Numbered from the stretch's first letter, positions 18,441 through 27,456 are shown. The stretch: DNA of 64,000 nt from DOZZ01 sp963792655 (GCA_963792655.1 CAWBWU010000003.1:496001-560000); one strand, 5' to 3'. The notes: a model not told the origin generated them from the letters alone. Made by a program: numbers and translations.

Positions 18441-18905
18441 ATGCCTTTTTGCAGCACTTGCGGGAATCAGGTCCAGGATCAGGACCGTTATTGCCCTCGA
18501 TGCGGCTCGGTTCAGCCAGTCGCCGGTACGTGGCAACAGAGTCCGCGGCGAAATGATCCGCTGGAGTCTATCAGCCCTCGCACCGCCGCAATTCTCTGTT
18601 ATGCGCCCCTGTTCGGCTGGATCGCGGCGGTCGTGGTGCTCGCCACTGCGCGCTTCCGCTCGAATTTAGATCTGCGTTTTCACGCGTTTCAGGGGCTCTA
18701 TGTATTTGCGGTACATCTTCTGGTGGAATGGGCCATCCGCCCCGTCTTTCAAAACTTGCCCGGGTCGGTCTTCCCGGTCGGTTCCGTGTTGTTGACACTG
18801 ATCACGGGCGTCCAAATCTTCATGATGGTGAAGGCTTGGCAGAATGAGAGATTCTCGCTCCCATTTCTCGGGGATTTAGCCGAGAAAAGTGCCCACGAAA
18901 GTTAG
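18441..18905 (+). CDS. Zinc-ribbon membrane protein (DUF4870-like)
   Basis: 155 residues. The N-terminal zinc ribbon is CSTCGNQVQDQDRYCPRCG (two CxxC knuckles). Three hydrophobic helices follow (AAILCYAPLFGWIAAVVVLA, LYVFAVHLLVEWAI, SVLLTLITGVQIFMMVKAW). Such proteins, also called zinc-ribbon plus TM proteins, are of unknown function. The start is the ATG directly before the ribbon; the longer frame upstream overlaps the MBL gene promoter. It sits divergent from the MBL hydrolase. Confidence 0.7.
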   Translation: MPFCSTCGNQVQDQDRYCPRCGSVQPVAGTWQQSPRRNDPLESISPRTAAILCYAPLFGWIAAVVVLATARFRSNLDLRFHAFQGLYVFAVHLLVEWAIRPVFQNLPGSVFPVGSVLLTLITGVQIFMMVKAWQNERFSLPFLGDLAEKSAHES

Positions 18906-18973
18906 AATTTGTAATCGCTCGGCTCTACACGAGGCCACGCTGATCAACCGCATCCGCTGTTCGGCTGGTGGTA

Positions 18974-19000
18974 TATTTATTCAGAGGGAATGAATAAATA
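18974..19000. promoter_or_regulatory. ArgR-like inverted repeat ahead of argC
   Basis: Perfect 10-bp inverted repeat TATTTATTCA / TGAATAAATA with a 7-base spacer (GAGGGAA), ending 3 bases before the argC ATG. TGAATAAATA resembles ARG-box half-sites, so control by an arginine repressor is likely. The purine-rich spacer is also the only ribosome-binding candidate. If the arms pair in mRNA, this site sits in the hairpin loop. Confidence 0.6.
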
Positions 19001-19003
19001 AAC

Positions 19004-20009
19004 ATGGGGATCGGCGTCGGCATTGTTGGCCATCGCGGCTACAGCGGGGCGGAACTGGTGCGCATTTTGCGCCGGCATCCGGGCATCTCGCCGGTCCTGC
19101 TCGAACACCGCCAGGACGCGGTCGACGCGAATACCGACGAAGCAATCCCCGGCGCGCTTGCCATCCATTTCCTGTACCCCGGAAGCCGTGAAATCAGCGG
19201 GTCTGCGGGCGGTATTGCTTGCAACGCCTGTGGAAGTGTCACTGGCCTTGACGCCGGGTATGTTGGCCGCGGGAGCCAAAGTTGTAGACCTCAGCGGCGC
19301 ATTCCGGCTAAAGACCCCTGAATCTCACCAGCGGTGGTACGGGGCGCAGCATCCCGAACCCGCGTTGCTGGCGGAGGCCTCGTACGGGCTGCCGGAGTTC
19401 TACCGGGAACAAATTCGGCCTGCGCGACTGGTGGCGAACCCTGGTTGTTACCCCACGGCGGCAAATCTGGCCTTGCAGCCGTTGTTGCAGGCGGGGGTCA
19501 TCGATCGCGGGCGCGGTGTGGTGTGCGACGCCAAGTCCGGCGTGAGCGGCGCGGGGCGCAAACCGAGCCTGAAGACCAGCTTCTGTGAGGTGACGGAAAA
19601 CTTCAGCGCCTATAGCGTGCTGGACCATCGCCACGTGCCCGAGGTGCTCATGAACTCTGGCCTCACCGAGGAGGAGTTCAGCTTCACCGCACAACTGCTG
19701 CCCGTCCATCGCGGGATCCTGGAAACGATCTATTTCCGCACCACAGGCATAAAGAATGTCGGCGACCTCGCCGATGTCTATCGGGAGCGTTACCGCGGTG
19801 AGCCGTTCATCCGCGTACGCACGGACCTGCCCGATCTTCGCGGCGTGGCGCACACGAACTATTGCGATTTGGGTGTGGTGTTCGATGCCCCTACGAAACG
19901 CGCCGTCGTGGTTTCGGCGATCGACAACCTGGTGAAGGGCGCAGCGGGTCAGGCTGTACAGAATCTGAATTTGATCCTCGGCTTGCCGGAAACGGCAGGA
20001 CTCGTATGA
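19004..20009 (+). CDS. argC: N-acetyl-gamma-glutamyl-phosphate reductase (one frame break)
   Basis: NADPH-dependent third step of arginine synthesis. N-terminal GIVGHRGYSGAELVRILRRH is the Rossmann and substrate loop. The active-site cysteine lies in VANPGCYPTAANLAL, and VVCDAKSGVSGAGRKP and the C-terminal VKGAAGQAVQNLN are classical. One extra base, probably in the CCCC run near 19178, moves the frame between AIHFLYP and EAVKSAGLRAVLLATP. Corrected length is 334 residues. The stop overlaps the argB ATG (ATGA). Confidence 0.94.
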
Positions 20010-20792
20010 AGGTGCTGTTGAAGATCGGCGGTACGCTGCTCGATCATCCGGAGACGCAGCGTGCGCTGGCGCAGCAGATCGCGGCGGCGGCTGGTCTGAA
20101 TCATCAGGTGGTCGTGGTGCATGGCGGCGGCAAGCAGATCACGCGTTTTCTTGAGCAGCGCGGAGTCGAAAGCCGTTTCGTTAATGGTTTGCGCGTGACC
20201 ACTCCCGAGGTTCTGGACGCAGTGGTCAAAGTGGTGGGTGGCACGCGTCAACAAAGCTCTGGTGGCAGCGCTGGCTCAGACCGGGCTGCGCGCCGTAGGG
20301 CTGAGCGGCATTGATGCCGGATTGGTTCAGGCTGAACCGATGAATGAGGAACTCGGCTCCGTGGGCCGCGTCACCGGCTCCGATGCGGGGCTCGCACAGG
20401 TGCTGCTAAAGCATGGCTACACTCCGGTGATCGCCTGTATCGGTGGAAATGCGCGAGGAGAACTGTTCAACATCAATGGCGATCAGATGGCGACGGCATG
20501 CGCGAAAGCGTTCGGCGCGGATCTGCTGTTGTTTCTCACCGACGTCAAGGGCGTGATGGATCGTGACGGACGCGTGCTCAGTCAGCTCACCCCGGAGGCG
20601 TGCGCCGATCTTATTGCGAGCGGTGTTGCACAAGGCGGCATGCAGGCCAAGCTCGAAGCCGCAACCGCAGCACTGGCGGGCGGCGTGGGTGTGGTGCGCA
20701 TCGTGCCGGGCGCCGCGGAATCGATCATTTTGAAATCTGTGGCGGGTGAGTCAGCGGGCACCGGCATTACCTACGCCAAGGAGCGCGCGTGA
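20006..20792 (+). CDS. argB: Acetylglutamate kinase (one frame break)
   Basis: Phosphorylates N-acetylglutamate, the second arginine step. KIGGTLLDH and VVVVHGGGKQITRFL are the phosphate-binding glycine loops; GYTPVIACIGG, NINGDQMATACA and FLTDVKGVMD are further family blocks. One extra base near 20245 separates VVKVVGGT from VNKALVAALAQTGL. Corrected length is 261 residues, standard for the short, non-Arg-inhibited type since no N-terminal helix is present. It sits between argC and the acetyltransferase with overlaps at both ends. Confidence 0.93.
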
Positions 20793-21376
20793 TCAGCGGG
20801 CTTACCCAGGAGAGTCAGTTCGAGCGCGCCGGCCCCACCTTTCCGCTGACAGTGCGCAAAGCGGGAATGCGCGACATCGCGCCGCTCCTCGGTCTGATCA
20901 ACGGCTATGCAGCTGATGGCATCATGCTGGCGCGCACTGAGTTTGAGATCTCGGAAAATGTCCGCGATTTTTCAGTCATCTATTCCGGAGAGAAGCTGGT
21001 GGGGTGCGGCGCACTTCACTTCTATAGTCCGGTGGCTGGTGAAATCCGGTCGCTCGCCGTCGCGGAAGAAGCGAAGGTCCGGGGCGTGGGGCGCTTGATG
21101 GTGGAGCATCTGGTGGAGGAAGCGATTGCGTTCGAGTTGGGCGCGGTGTTCGCATTCACCTATGTACCGGGCTTCTTCCGCAAGGTCGCGTTCCAGGAAG
21201 TCGAGCGCGGCACACTGCCGTTGAAGGTCTGGAAAGACTGTTTGCGCTGCCCAAAATTCCAATGCTGCGACGAGATCGCAGTGCTCCGAGTGTTGGATTA
21301 TTCACGCTGGGCCCAGCACACTCAAGCCGAATCCGGCGAGCCATTTACAATTCTCCCGACGATTAAAGCCTCTTAA
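20789..21376 (+). CDS. Short GNAT N-acetylglutamate synthase (ArgA-like)
   Basis: 195 residues, one GNAT domain. LVGCGALHFY, EIRSLAVAEEAKVRGVGRLM (the acetyl-CoA loop, RGVG) and FAFTYVPGFFRKVAFQEVE match the short stand-alone NAGS class that lacks a kinase-like domain. The cysteine-rich CLRCPKFQCCDEIAVL is a hallmark of that class. It is translationally coupled to argB (GTGA), so argC-argB-argA form one operon for the acetylated arm of arginine synthesis. I leave the symbol open because E. coli argA is a different, longer protein. Confidence 0.85.
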   Translation: MISGLTQESQFERAGPTFPLTVRKAGMRDIAPLLGLINGYAADGIMLARTEFEISENVRDFSVIYSGEKLVGCGALHFYSPVAGEIRSLAVAEEAKVRGVGRLMVEHLVEEAIAFELGAVFAFTYVPGFFRKVAFQEVERGTLPLKVWKDCLRCPKFQCCDEIAVLRVLDYSRWAQHTQAESGEPFTILPTIKAS

Positions 21377-21388
21377 TTGAGAATCTTT

Positions 21389-21419
21389 GGAATATCTCGC
21401 TATTTAGCGAAATATTTCC
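21389..21419. promoter_or_regulatory. Long palindrome ahead of the molybdopterin-binding gene
   Basis: An imperfect palindrome of 31 bases centred near 21404: GGAATAT-C-TCGCTA-TT-TAGCGA-A-ATATT-TCC. It lies 70 bases upstream of the TTG start of the next gene and just after the arginine operon. It may be an operator; the TCGCTA/TAGCGA core is loosely like ModE-family sites. A terminator for the arginine operon is the other reading, but no T run follows. Confidence 0.35.
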
Positions 21420-21491
21420 TAGATTTTTCATGTTATATTCCACTCATTCATTGCAATCCATCCTTGAAAGTTCTGCAGTGCGGAGGCGAAA

Positions 21492-22462
21492 TTGAGAGCA
21501 CAAACCGTTGAAGTCAGAGAATCTACCGGCAGAATCCTCTGCTGCACGGTGTTCAAGCCCGGTGGCAAGAAGTTGCTCGCCAAAGGCCACGTAATTAGTG
21601 ATGAAGACGTGAAAGTGTTGGAATCTGAAGGCCTCGGCAGCATTTGGGTCACGCAGTTGGAAGACGGAGAGGTCAGCGAAGATGAAGCCGTTTGCGCTGT
21701 GTCCGGAGAAGTCGGTTGCGGCAGCTATGAAGTGAAGCTTGCGCCCGGCGGACGCGCGAACATGATCGCGACCGAACCCTGCTGCGTGCTGGTGGACGAT
21801 GATCTGTTGAAACAGGTCAACTGCACCTCGAGCGTGGTGATCGCGACCGCCATGAACTACAGCTACGCCGTTCCCGGCCAGCGCATCGCAACGGTCAAGA
21901 GTACGCCGTTTGCTGTGGGCCAGAGCTCGCTCGAAGGGCTGGTGACAATGCTGCGCGAACGCGGTCCGATCATGCAGGCCCGTCCCATCCGGCAAGCGTC
22001 CATTGGCATCTTGTACACCGATCCGCACAGCGGCGACCGCGCCAAGCAGATGTTCGAAAGCGTAATGCGTCACCGACTGGAACGCTTTAACCCGCTGCCC
22101 GTGTTTTCGCTCGGCTGCGTGGAGGAAGAAGCAGCCGTGGCACGTTCTCTGCAGCACTTACTGCGCTCGCGCCCTCAGTGATTCTTGTTGCCTCCACGAC
22201 CGCGCCGGCGGGTCCGGAAGACGCAGTCGGCCGCGCTTTCACAACCCTGGGTGCGCAGATCGAGCGTTTCATGGCGCCTGTGGAGCCCGGCAACCTGCTG
22301 ATGCTCGCGTACAAGGACGGCACCCCCATTGTTTCGGCGCCGGGTTGTTTCCGCTCAGCCAAACCGAATGTCGTGGACCTGGTGCTGCCGCCGCTCCTGG
22401 CCCGCTACCGCGTTTCGACGTGGGAATTGGCCTGCCTTGGCCACGGCGGACTGCTCGGCTAG
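21492..22462 (+). CDS. Molybdopterin-binding protein, MoeA/MogA-like (one frame break)
   Basis: About 323 residues if the frame is restored. The second half, ILYTDPHSGDRAKQMFESV, VILVASTTAPAGPEDAVGRA and DGTPIVSAPGCFRSAKPNVV, matches the MoCF/MogA-like molybdopterin-binding fold, and the first half (FKPGGKKLLAKGHVISDEDV) resembles the MoeA-type N-terminal region. It probably serves molybdenum-cofactor insertion or maturation. The frame changes near 22165 between LQHLL and ALAPSVIL; the shift here is -1 (or +2), unlike the other breaks in the window. The start is TTG with GGAGG 6 bases ahead. Confidence 0.65.
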
Positions 22463-22559
22463 GGTTCGGCGACCCGCATACTTGGTGCGGGCGCAGGCAA
22501 GCGCTGAAGCACAGGCCAAGCCGCTAGATCCCGTCGCCTTTTCGTTATACTGACGGGCG

Positions 22560-22997
22560 ATGCCAGAAGCGAAAGAACAGAACTACAAAAACCACGCGAA
22601 GCTCGATCCGGCTTTTCACTTTTTTATGGGGCCGGTAGCGATGATCAGCGCGGTTTGGGCCGTCGTGCACGCGGTGCGCGAACCCTCGCCGGTATCTCTC
22701 TGGCTCGCGGTTGTCGGGCTTGCCGCGCTAGTCGCGGTGTTCAAAATTCGTCTGTACGCGCTGAAGGTGCAGGACCGCGTGATTCGGCTCGAAGAACGTT
22801 TGCGGATGACGGTTCTGCTGCCGGAATCACTGCGGCCGCGAATCTCTGAATTGACGCCGTCACAACTGATAGCGCTGCGATTCGCCACCGATGCGGAGTT
22901 GCCTGCAGCCGTCGAGCGCACCCTTGCGGGCAACTTGAAAGCGAAAGAGATTAAGCAATCGCTGGGCGACTGGCGAGCCGACCACTTCCGCGTCTGA
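22560..22997 (+). CDS. DUF6526 family membrane protein
   Basis: 145 residues. The N-terminal EQNYKNHAKLDPAFHFFMGP is the family signature. Two transmembrane helices follow (AMISAVWAVVHAV, LWLAVVGLAALVAVFKI) and then a cytoplasmic helical tail (VQDRVIRLEERLRM). The function is unknown. It stands alone on the plus strand, close after the molybdopterin-binding gene. Confidence 0.75.
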   Translation: MPEAKEQNYKNHAKLDPAFHFFMGPVAMISAVWAVVHAVREPSPVSLWLAVVGLAALVAVFKIRLYALKVQDRVIRLEERLRMTVLLPESLRPRISELTPSQLIALRFATDAELPAAVERTLAGNLKAKEIKQSLGDWRADHFRV

Positions 22998-23013
22998 TTG
23001 GCTAAACGCCCGA

Positions 23014-23235
23014 TCAGGAAACCGGCGCCGCCGCGTTCTCCCCAAGCACGCCCACAGCCTTCAAAATGGTGTCGATATCAGCACCATGGAACTCATCTTT
23101 CCCGCCGCCCGTGTAAGTAACGATGAGGAACCACGGGCCGGCGCCCTGCATCGGACCCATCTCCACATGGTCCACTCGCACGATGTGGTCTGCATTGATT
23201 GCCGTCTTTGCGTTCAGGCGAATGAAATGGGCCAT
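23014..23235 (-). CDS. Small hypothetical protein
   Basis: Unrecognised 73-residue protein. MAHFIRLNAKTAINADHIVR reads as an alternating strand-rich small domain, then a Gly-rich turn (TYTGGGKDEFHGAD) and the helix IDTILKAVGVLGE. It resembles small bacterial beta-type domains that bind a ligand on a sheet, but nothing specific can be claimed. It is divergent from the following small gene, with 46 bases between starts. Confidence 0.5.
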   Translation of the reverse strand: MAHFIRLNAKTAINADHIVRVDHVEMGPMQGAGPWFLIVTYTGGGKDEFHGADIDTILKAVGVLGENAAAPVS

Positions 23236-23281
23236 GCACAATAGGCTAACGCGACTACAGTAGTCGAAAGAGGAGACCTCC

Positions 23282-23539
23282 ATGTCACAATGCGATCCAC
23301 AAATATTCCAGGGCGTCACGCAGGAGAGGTTTGCCTGCATCGTGACGCAAGCCGAAGCGGCGACAGGTCTGGTACTCAACGGCAACTCGGGCCAGGCGGA
23401 GGCTAAAGGCATTCGCGTTGAATGGGAATTCGATCCCATGTCTGAAACGCTCACCATCCATTGCCTGGACAAACCGTTCTTCTTGCCTTGCGGCATGATC
23501 GCAACGCAGGTGGAACAGGTGGTGAACGGCTGCCCGTAG
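23282..23539 (+). CDS. Small hypothetical protein
   Basis: Unrecognised 85-residue protein with a strong ribosome site (GAGGAGACC, 6 bases before ATG). QIFQGVTQERFACIVTQAEA and IRVEWEFDPMSETLTIHCLD suggest a helix followed by beta strands; the end is FFLPCGMIATQVEQVVNGCP. It has five cysteines but no signal peptide. It resembles small polyhydroxyalkanoate-type or lipocalin-like domains only vaguely. Confidence 0.55.
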   Translation: MSQCDPQIFQGVTQERFACIVTQAEAATGLVLNGNSGQAEAKGIRVEWEFDPMSETLTIHCLDKPFFLPCGMIATQVEQVVNGCP

Positions 23540-23549
23540 ACATTTCTGC

Positions 23550-23585
23550 TTGACACTTAACTTCGTTCGTACTATTTAATTAGTA
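23550..23585 (+). promoter_or_regulatory. Leaderless promoter with overlapping BlaI-type operator
   Basis: TTGACA (23550-23555), a 17-base spacer and TATTTA (23573-23578) make a near-consensus sigma-70 promoter. The near-palindrome TACTATTTAATTAGTA (23570-23585) covers the -10 box and abuts the blaI ATG at 23586. Transcription would start at or within a base or two of the ATG, giving a leaderless mRNA. The site suits autorepression by BlaI. Confidence 0.65.
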
Positions 23586-23966
23586 ATGCGACCGAAGGCG
23601 GCCACCCTTACCCCCCAGGAACTCGAAATCATGAAGATCGTCTGGCGGCTGGAGGCAGCGCCAGTGCGTGGGGTGTACGAAGAGCTTCGCAAGCAGCGGC
23701 CGATCGCGTACACCACGGTCATGACCATGATGAAAATCCTGGAACAGAAGGGCTACCTGCAAAAGACCGTGGATGAACGGGCCTTCGTTTATCGCGCGGC
23801 CGAGCCGCAGGAGCGCGTGGTCGGCGGGATGGTGAAGGAATTTGTCGACCGCGTCTTCAACGGCGCGGCGGAACCGTTGCTGGTGCATCTGGTGAAGGAT
23901 CGCAAGCTGAACGAGCGCGACGTCGCCGAAATCCAGCGGCTATTGAAGCAGGCGAAATCGAAATGA
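23586..23966 (+). CDS. BlaI/MecI/CopY-family transcriptional repressor
   Basis: 126 residues. The winged helix runs from LTPQELEIMKIVWRLEAAPV to AYTTVMTMMKILEQKGYLQK, the defining BlaI/Penicillinase_R block, and is followed by a dimerisation helix region (VKEFVDRVFNGAAEPLLVHL). These repressors are cleaved through a partner M56 metallopeptidase, which here is the next gene, overlapping by 4 bases. The target is probably its own promoter; no beta-lactamase is nearby. Confidence 0.92.
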   Translation: MRPKAATLTPQELEIMKIVWRLEAAPVRGVYEELRKQRPIAYTTVMTMMKILEQKGYLQKTVDERAFVYRAAEPQERVVGGMVKEFVDRVFNGAAEPLLVHLVKDRKLNERDVAEIQRLLKQAKSK

Positions 23967-25202
23967 TGCCGCTCGGGAGTTTCGCCGCGTGGTGGTTGCA
24001 GCTGGCACTGTTCGTTGCGGCTGCGGCGGTAGCTGCCGGCCGTGCTGCGCGTTCGTCAGCCGCGCGTGTTGTTGCATTACTGGCAAGGCGTGCTTGCTGT
24101 GGCTTTGCTTTTAGGCCCGATTTCACTCTTCTTCAAAGCACACCCAGCGACCGAGCCACTCCTGCTGCGCGATCAGGTGAGCTCTGTGGTGCGCGCATCC
24201 GATCGCATCGCACACACACACTGGTTCGGCTGGCTGCTGACCGCTGTCGCCGCTGTGTTGCTGACACGTCTCGCCGCGGGGTTTGTGACACTGCGCCGTT
24301 ACCGGCTCGAATCCGTTCCGTTTCCGCTGAACGCTGAGCAACAGGAATTGGTCAACCGCATCGCATCCGGCACGCGGGTGCTGACCAACGAGCGAGCCGC
24401 GGGACCGGTGAGTTATGGATGGCGCAAGCCTGTGGTCCTGTTGCCGCTTGCATGCAGCCGCATGGAACCGCACTTACTCGAGCCCGTACTGACACATGAA
24501 CTGCTGCATATCTGCCGGCACGACTGGTTAGCGCATGTCGGCGAAGAGCTCCTGCGCGCGACGCTTTGGTTTCATCCGGCGGTCTGGTACGCGGTGGCGC
24601 GCATTCGCCTGCTGCGCGAACAAACCGTCGATCTGGAATCAATCGCGCGAACGCAAAACGCTGTTACCTATGTGACCGCTTTGCTCGAAGTTGCCTGTAG
24701 TTCCGGCAGCGCTCCGCTGTTAGCTGCCGCGCCATTCTCGTTGCAACACCAGTTAGTTGCTCGCGTGCGACATATCACTCATCAGTTGAATCAGGAGAAC
24801 CCCATGACGCTCAGAAAGGCAAGACTCACGCTGGCTACGCTCTTCGCGCTGCTGGCCATCACCGGCGGCGCCGCGATCGTGGCCGCACCGCTGCAAACAA
24901 CGGGAGAAAAAACATACGGAGCCGCCGACGGCATCCAAGCGCCAAAGGTGATCTTCAAGAAGTCGCCGCTGTATCCAGCTTCGGCCAAGAGCGCGAAAAC
25001 CCAAGGCGTCGTCAAGCTGGGGCTCACTATTTCAAAAGACGGCTTGCCCTACAACATTCACGTCAACGAAGGTGTGGACAGCGCGCTCGATCAGGCCGCA
25101 ATCGATGCTGTGCAGCAGTGGCGCTGGCAACCCGGCACGAAAGACGGCGAGCCGGTCCTGGTGTCGACCGAAATCAATATTACGTTCACGTTGGTTGACT
25201 AA
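23963..25202 (+). CDS. BlaR1-type M56 peptidase fused to a TonB C-terminal domain (one frame break)
   Basis: 412 residues after correction. The N-terminal part has transmembrane helices and a gluzincin motif in LTHELLHICRHDW, with HPAVWYAVARIRLLREQ downstream, as in BlaR1/MecR1. In place of a penicillin-binding sensor, the extracytoplasmic part carries a TonB C-terminal fold (YPASAKSAKTQGVVKLGLTI, AIDAVQQWRWQPGTKDGEP). One extra base near 24037 separates VAAAAVAA from VLRVRQPRVLLHYWQ. It likely senses an envelope signal and inactivates the co-encoded BlaI. The start overlaps blaI (ATGA). Confidence 0.85.
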
Positions 25203-25232
25203 GCGCAGCGCTAATTAAGCGGTTAAACCCGT

Positions 25233-25256
25233 CAGAGGCGCGACTGGAAGGAGCGC
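25233..25256 (+). repeat. Intergenic repeat CAGAGGCGCGA..GAGCGC, copy 2
   Basis: CAGAGGCGCGACTGGAAGGA then GCGC, between the M56-TonB gene and the hemX/ccsA-like gene. The match to copies at 13228-13252 (opposite strand) and 29859-29883 is clear over the first 11 and last 6 bases. Confidence 0.45.
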
Positions 25257-25347
25257 AATGGTGAAAGCTCACGCATTCTCAATTGCCGCGTCAGCAAGCC
25301 GATATCCCACTCCATATCCAATGCGATACTAAAGTTACAGCCCTGAC

Positions 25348-26163
25348 ATGTCCGAAACCAGTGTGCTCTGGCTGCGCGTCGCTGCGATCCTGTATTCGCT
25401 TGGGCTCGCTTCTTCCATCCTGATGCTGACACAGCGCCGTGAGCGGCTCTTCCGCGCGGCGATTCTGGCGTTCTCGTTCGGCGCGATGTTCCATCTGGTT
25501 TCGATCGTCGAGCAGGGTTACTTTCTCCGCGCGCTGCCCGTGCAATCGATCTTCGAATCGATGTCGCTCTGCGCGTTCATCATCACCGTATTGTTTTTGG
25601 TCGTCTGCAGACGCTATCGCGCGGAGAGTTTGAGCGTGTTCATCTTTCCGCTGGTGTTCATCATGACGATGGTTGCCGCGCTCAGTAAACCGGTGGACTC
25701 GTGGAGTTCCGCCGCGTTTCGCAGCGCGTGGCTCTCGGCGCACATCGTGAGCGCACTACTCGCCTATGCCGCGCTCTTATTTACCGCCGTCGCCGCCACA
25801 GTCTATTTGTTTCAGGAACACCAACTCAAGAAGAAGTTGCCGAGCGCCATCAGCCATCGCCTGCCACCGCTTGGGACACTCGACCTGCTCATCACACGCT
25901 CGCTCGGCGTGGGCTTTGCGTTCATGACGGGCGGCCTGGTAGCGGGCAGTATCTGGGCCTTCATCGAATTGGGCACGCGCTGGATTGGCGACCCGCGTAT
26001 CGACATCTCGTTTGTGACCTGGGGCATCTATCTGGCCATGGTGTTCTTTCGCGCGAGCGCTGGATGGCGCGGGCGCAAAGCCGCGATCATGGCGATTGCC
26101 GCGCTCTTCTGCTCGGCGCTGACGTGGGCCGCTCACGTCAAATTGGAATCGCATCTCTCATGA
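25348..26163 (+). CDS. CcsA/HemX-family membrane protein (cytochrome c assembly domain)
   Basis: 271 residues with about eight hydrophobic helices. The CcsA-type tail SFVTWGIYLAMVFFRASAGW matches the family's final helices, and AHIVSALLAYAALLFTAVAA holds a conserved haem-ligand-like histidine. Proteins of this type either handle haem for cytochrome c maturation (CcsA) or, when next to hemA, influence glutamyl-tRNA reductase level (HemX). Its stop overlaps the hemA start (ATGA), which favours the HemX role; the WWD-type haem loop typical of full CcsA was not recognised. Confidence 0.8.
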   Translation: MSETSVLWLRVAAILYSLGLASSILMLTQRRERLFRAAILAFSFGAMFHLVSIVEQGYFLRALPVQSIFESMSLCAFIITVLFLVVCRRYRAESLSVFIFPLVFIMTMVAALSKPVDSWSSAAFRSAWLSAHIVSALLAYAALLFTAVAATVYLFQEHQLKKKLPSAISHRLPPLGTLDLLITRSLGVGFAFMTGGLVAGSIWAFIELGTRWIGDPRIDISFVTWGIYLAMVFFRASAGWRGRKAAIMAIAALFCSALTWAAHVKLESHLS

Positions 26164-27410
26164 GATTGCTGGTTGCAGGCGTCAGCCATAAAACGGCGCC
26201 GGTTGAGATTCGCGAAAGTCTCGCGGTGGCCGAAGGGCGTTTGCCCGCCGTGCTGCGCGCATTGCGCACGTTGCCGGGAGTGGCCGAAGCGATGGTGCTC
26301 TCTACGTGCAATCGCGTCGAGTTCGCGCTGACTTCGCAGGATGATGCCGACGCCTTCCCTGCTCTGCGCGAAGTGATCGATCCGGACCACAAGCTGGGAC
26401 CGCACCTGTATCACGCCGAAGGTCTGGAAGCGGTACAGCACTTGTTTCGTGTGGCCGCGAGCCTTGATTCGATGGTTGTCGGCGAGCCGCAGATTCTGGG
26501 TCAGATGAAGAGCGCTTACTCGGTTGCGAAGTCCGAAGGCGCTATCAACGGCTTACTCGATCACGTGATGACGCGCGCATTCGGGTGCGCGAAACGCGTG
26601 CGCAGTGAAACCGGCATCGGTCAGATGGCGGTGTCCATCAGCTACGCCGCGGTCGAACTGGCGCGCAAGATCTTCGGAGATTTGAACGGGCGCAAGATCA
26701 TGCTGGTCGGCAGCGGGAAGATGTCGCAGCTTGCCGCGAAGCATCTGCGCCGCGGAGGCGCTTCGCACATCTTCGTCACCAACCGCACGGAGGAACGTGC
26801 GCGTGAGCTGGCGCAAATGTTCCAGGGCACACCAGTCGAGTACACGCGCTTCCTGGGTATCCTGCCCGAAATCGACATCCTCATCGTGTCGAGCGCCGCG
26901 CCGCATTACATCCTGTCGAAAGAAGACATGCAGCGGGTAATTGCAACCCGTAAGAACCGGCCGATGTTCCTGATCGACATCTCGGTTCCGCGCAACATCG
27001 ACCCTGCCGTCGACAGCGTCGACAACGCATTCCTCTACGACATCGATGACTTGCAGGGAGTAGTCAGCGCGAACTTGCGTGTGCGCGAGAAAGAAGCGGA
27101 GCGCGGTGAAGAGATTGTGCGTCAGGAGGCGGAGCGCACGCTCGCGCGGGTGCGGGAGAAAGATGTCGCGCCCACCATTGTCAGCTTGCAGGAGCAGCTC
27201 GAAAGCATTCGCGCAGCAGAGTTCGCGCGAACGCTGCGGAAACTGGGGCCGCTGACCGAAGAACAGCAGCGCGCAGTCGAGGCGATGACACGTTCGATCG
27301 TGAACAAGATCGCGCACGGCCCCATCTCTGAGCTGCGGCGGCAATCGGGCCAACCGGATGGCGAACTCGTGGTGGACACCATCCGCAAAGTGTTCCAGCT
27401 CGGCCGCTAA
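26160..27410 (+). CDS. hemA: Glutamyl-tRNA reductase
   Basis: 416 residues; NADPH-dependent reduction of glutamyl-tRNA to glutamate-1-semialdehyde, the first step of C5 haem synthesis. The N-terminus GVSHKTAPVEIRE and the catalytic cysteine in LSTCNRVE (Cys50) are canonical, as are GEPQILGQMK, the NADPH loop MLVGSGKMSQLAA and the C-terminal dimerisation region (ARTLRKLGPLTEEQQRAVEA). Reading upstream continues open but is the hemX shadow; the ATG at 26160 gives the correct N-terminus. No hemC or hemL follows. Confidence 0.96.
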   Translation: MRLLVAGVSHKTAPVEIRESLAVAEGRLPAVLRALRTLPGVAEAMVLSTCNRVEFALTSQDDADAFPALREVIDPDHKLGPHLYHAEGLEAVQHLFRVAASLDSMVVGEPQILGQMKSAYSVAKSEGAINGLLDHVMTRAFGCAKRVRSETGIGQMAVSISYAAVELARKIFGDLNGRKIMLVGSGKMSQLAAKHLRRGGASHIFVTNRTEERARELAQMFQGTPVEYTRFLGILPEIDILIVSSAAPHYILSKEDMQRVIATRKNRPMFLIDISVPRNIDPAVDSVDNAFLYDIDDLQGVVSANLRVREKEAERGEEIVRQEAERTLARVREKDVAPTIVSLQEQLESIRAAEFARTLRKLGPLTEEQQRAVEAMTRSIVNKIAHGPISELRRQSGQPDGELVVDTIRKVFQLGR

Positions 27411-27456
27411 GTACCGGGCCCCCTTCATACGCACAACACACCACAGCTATAGGACA

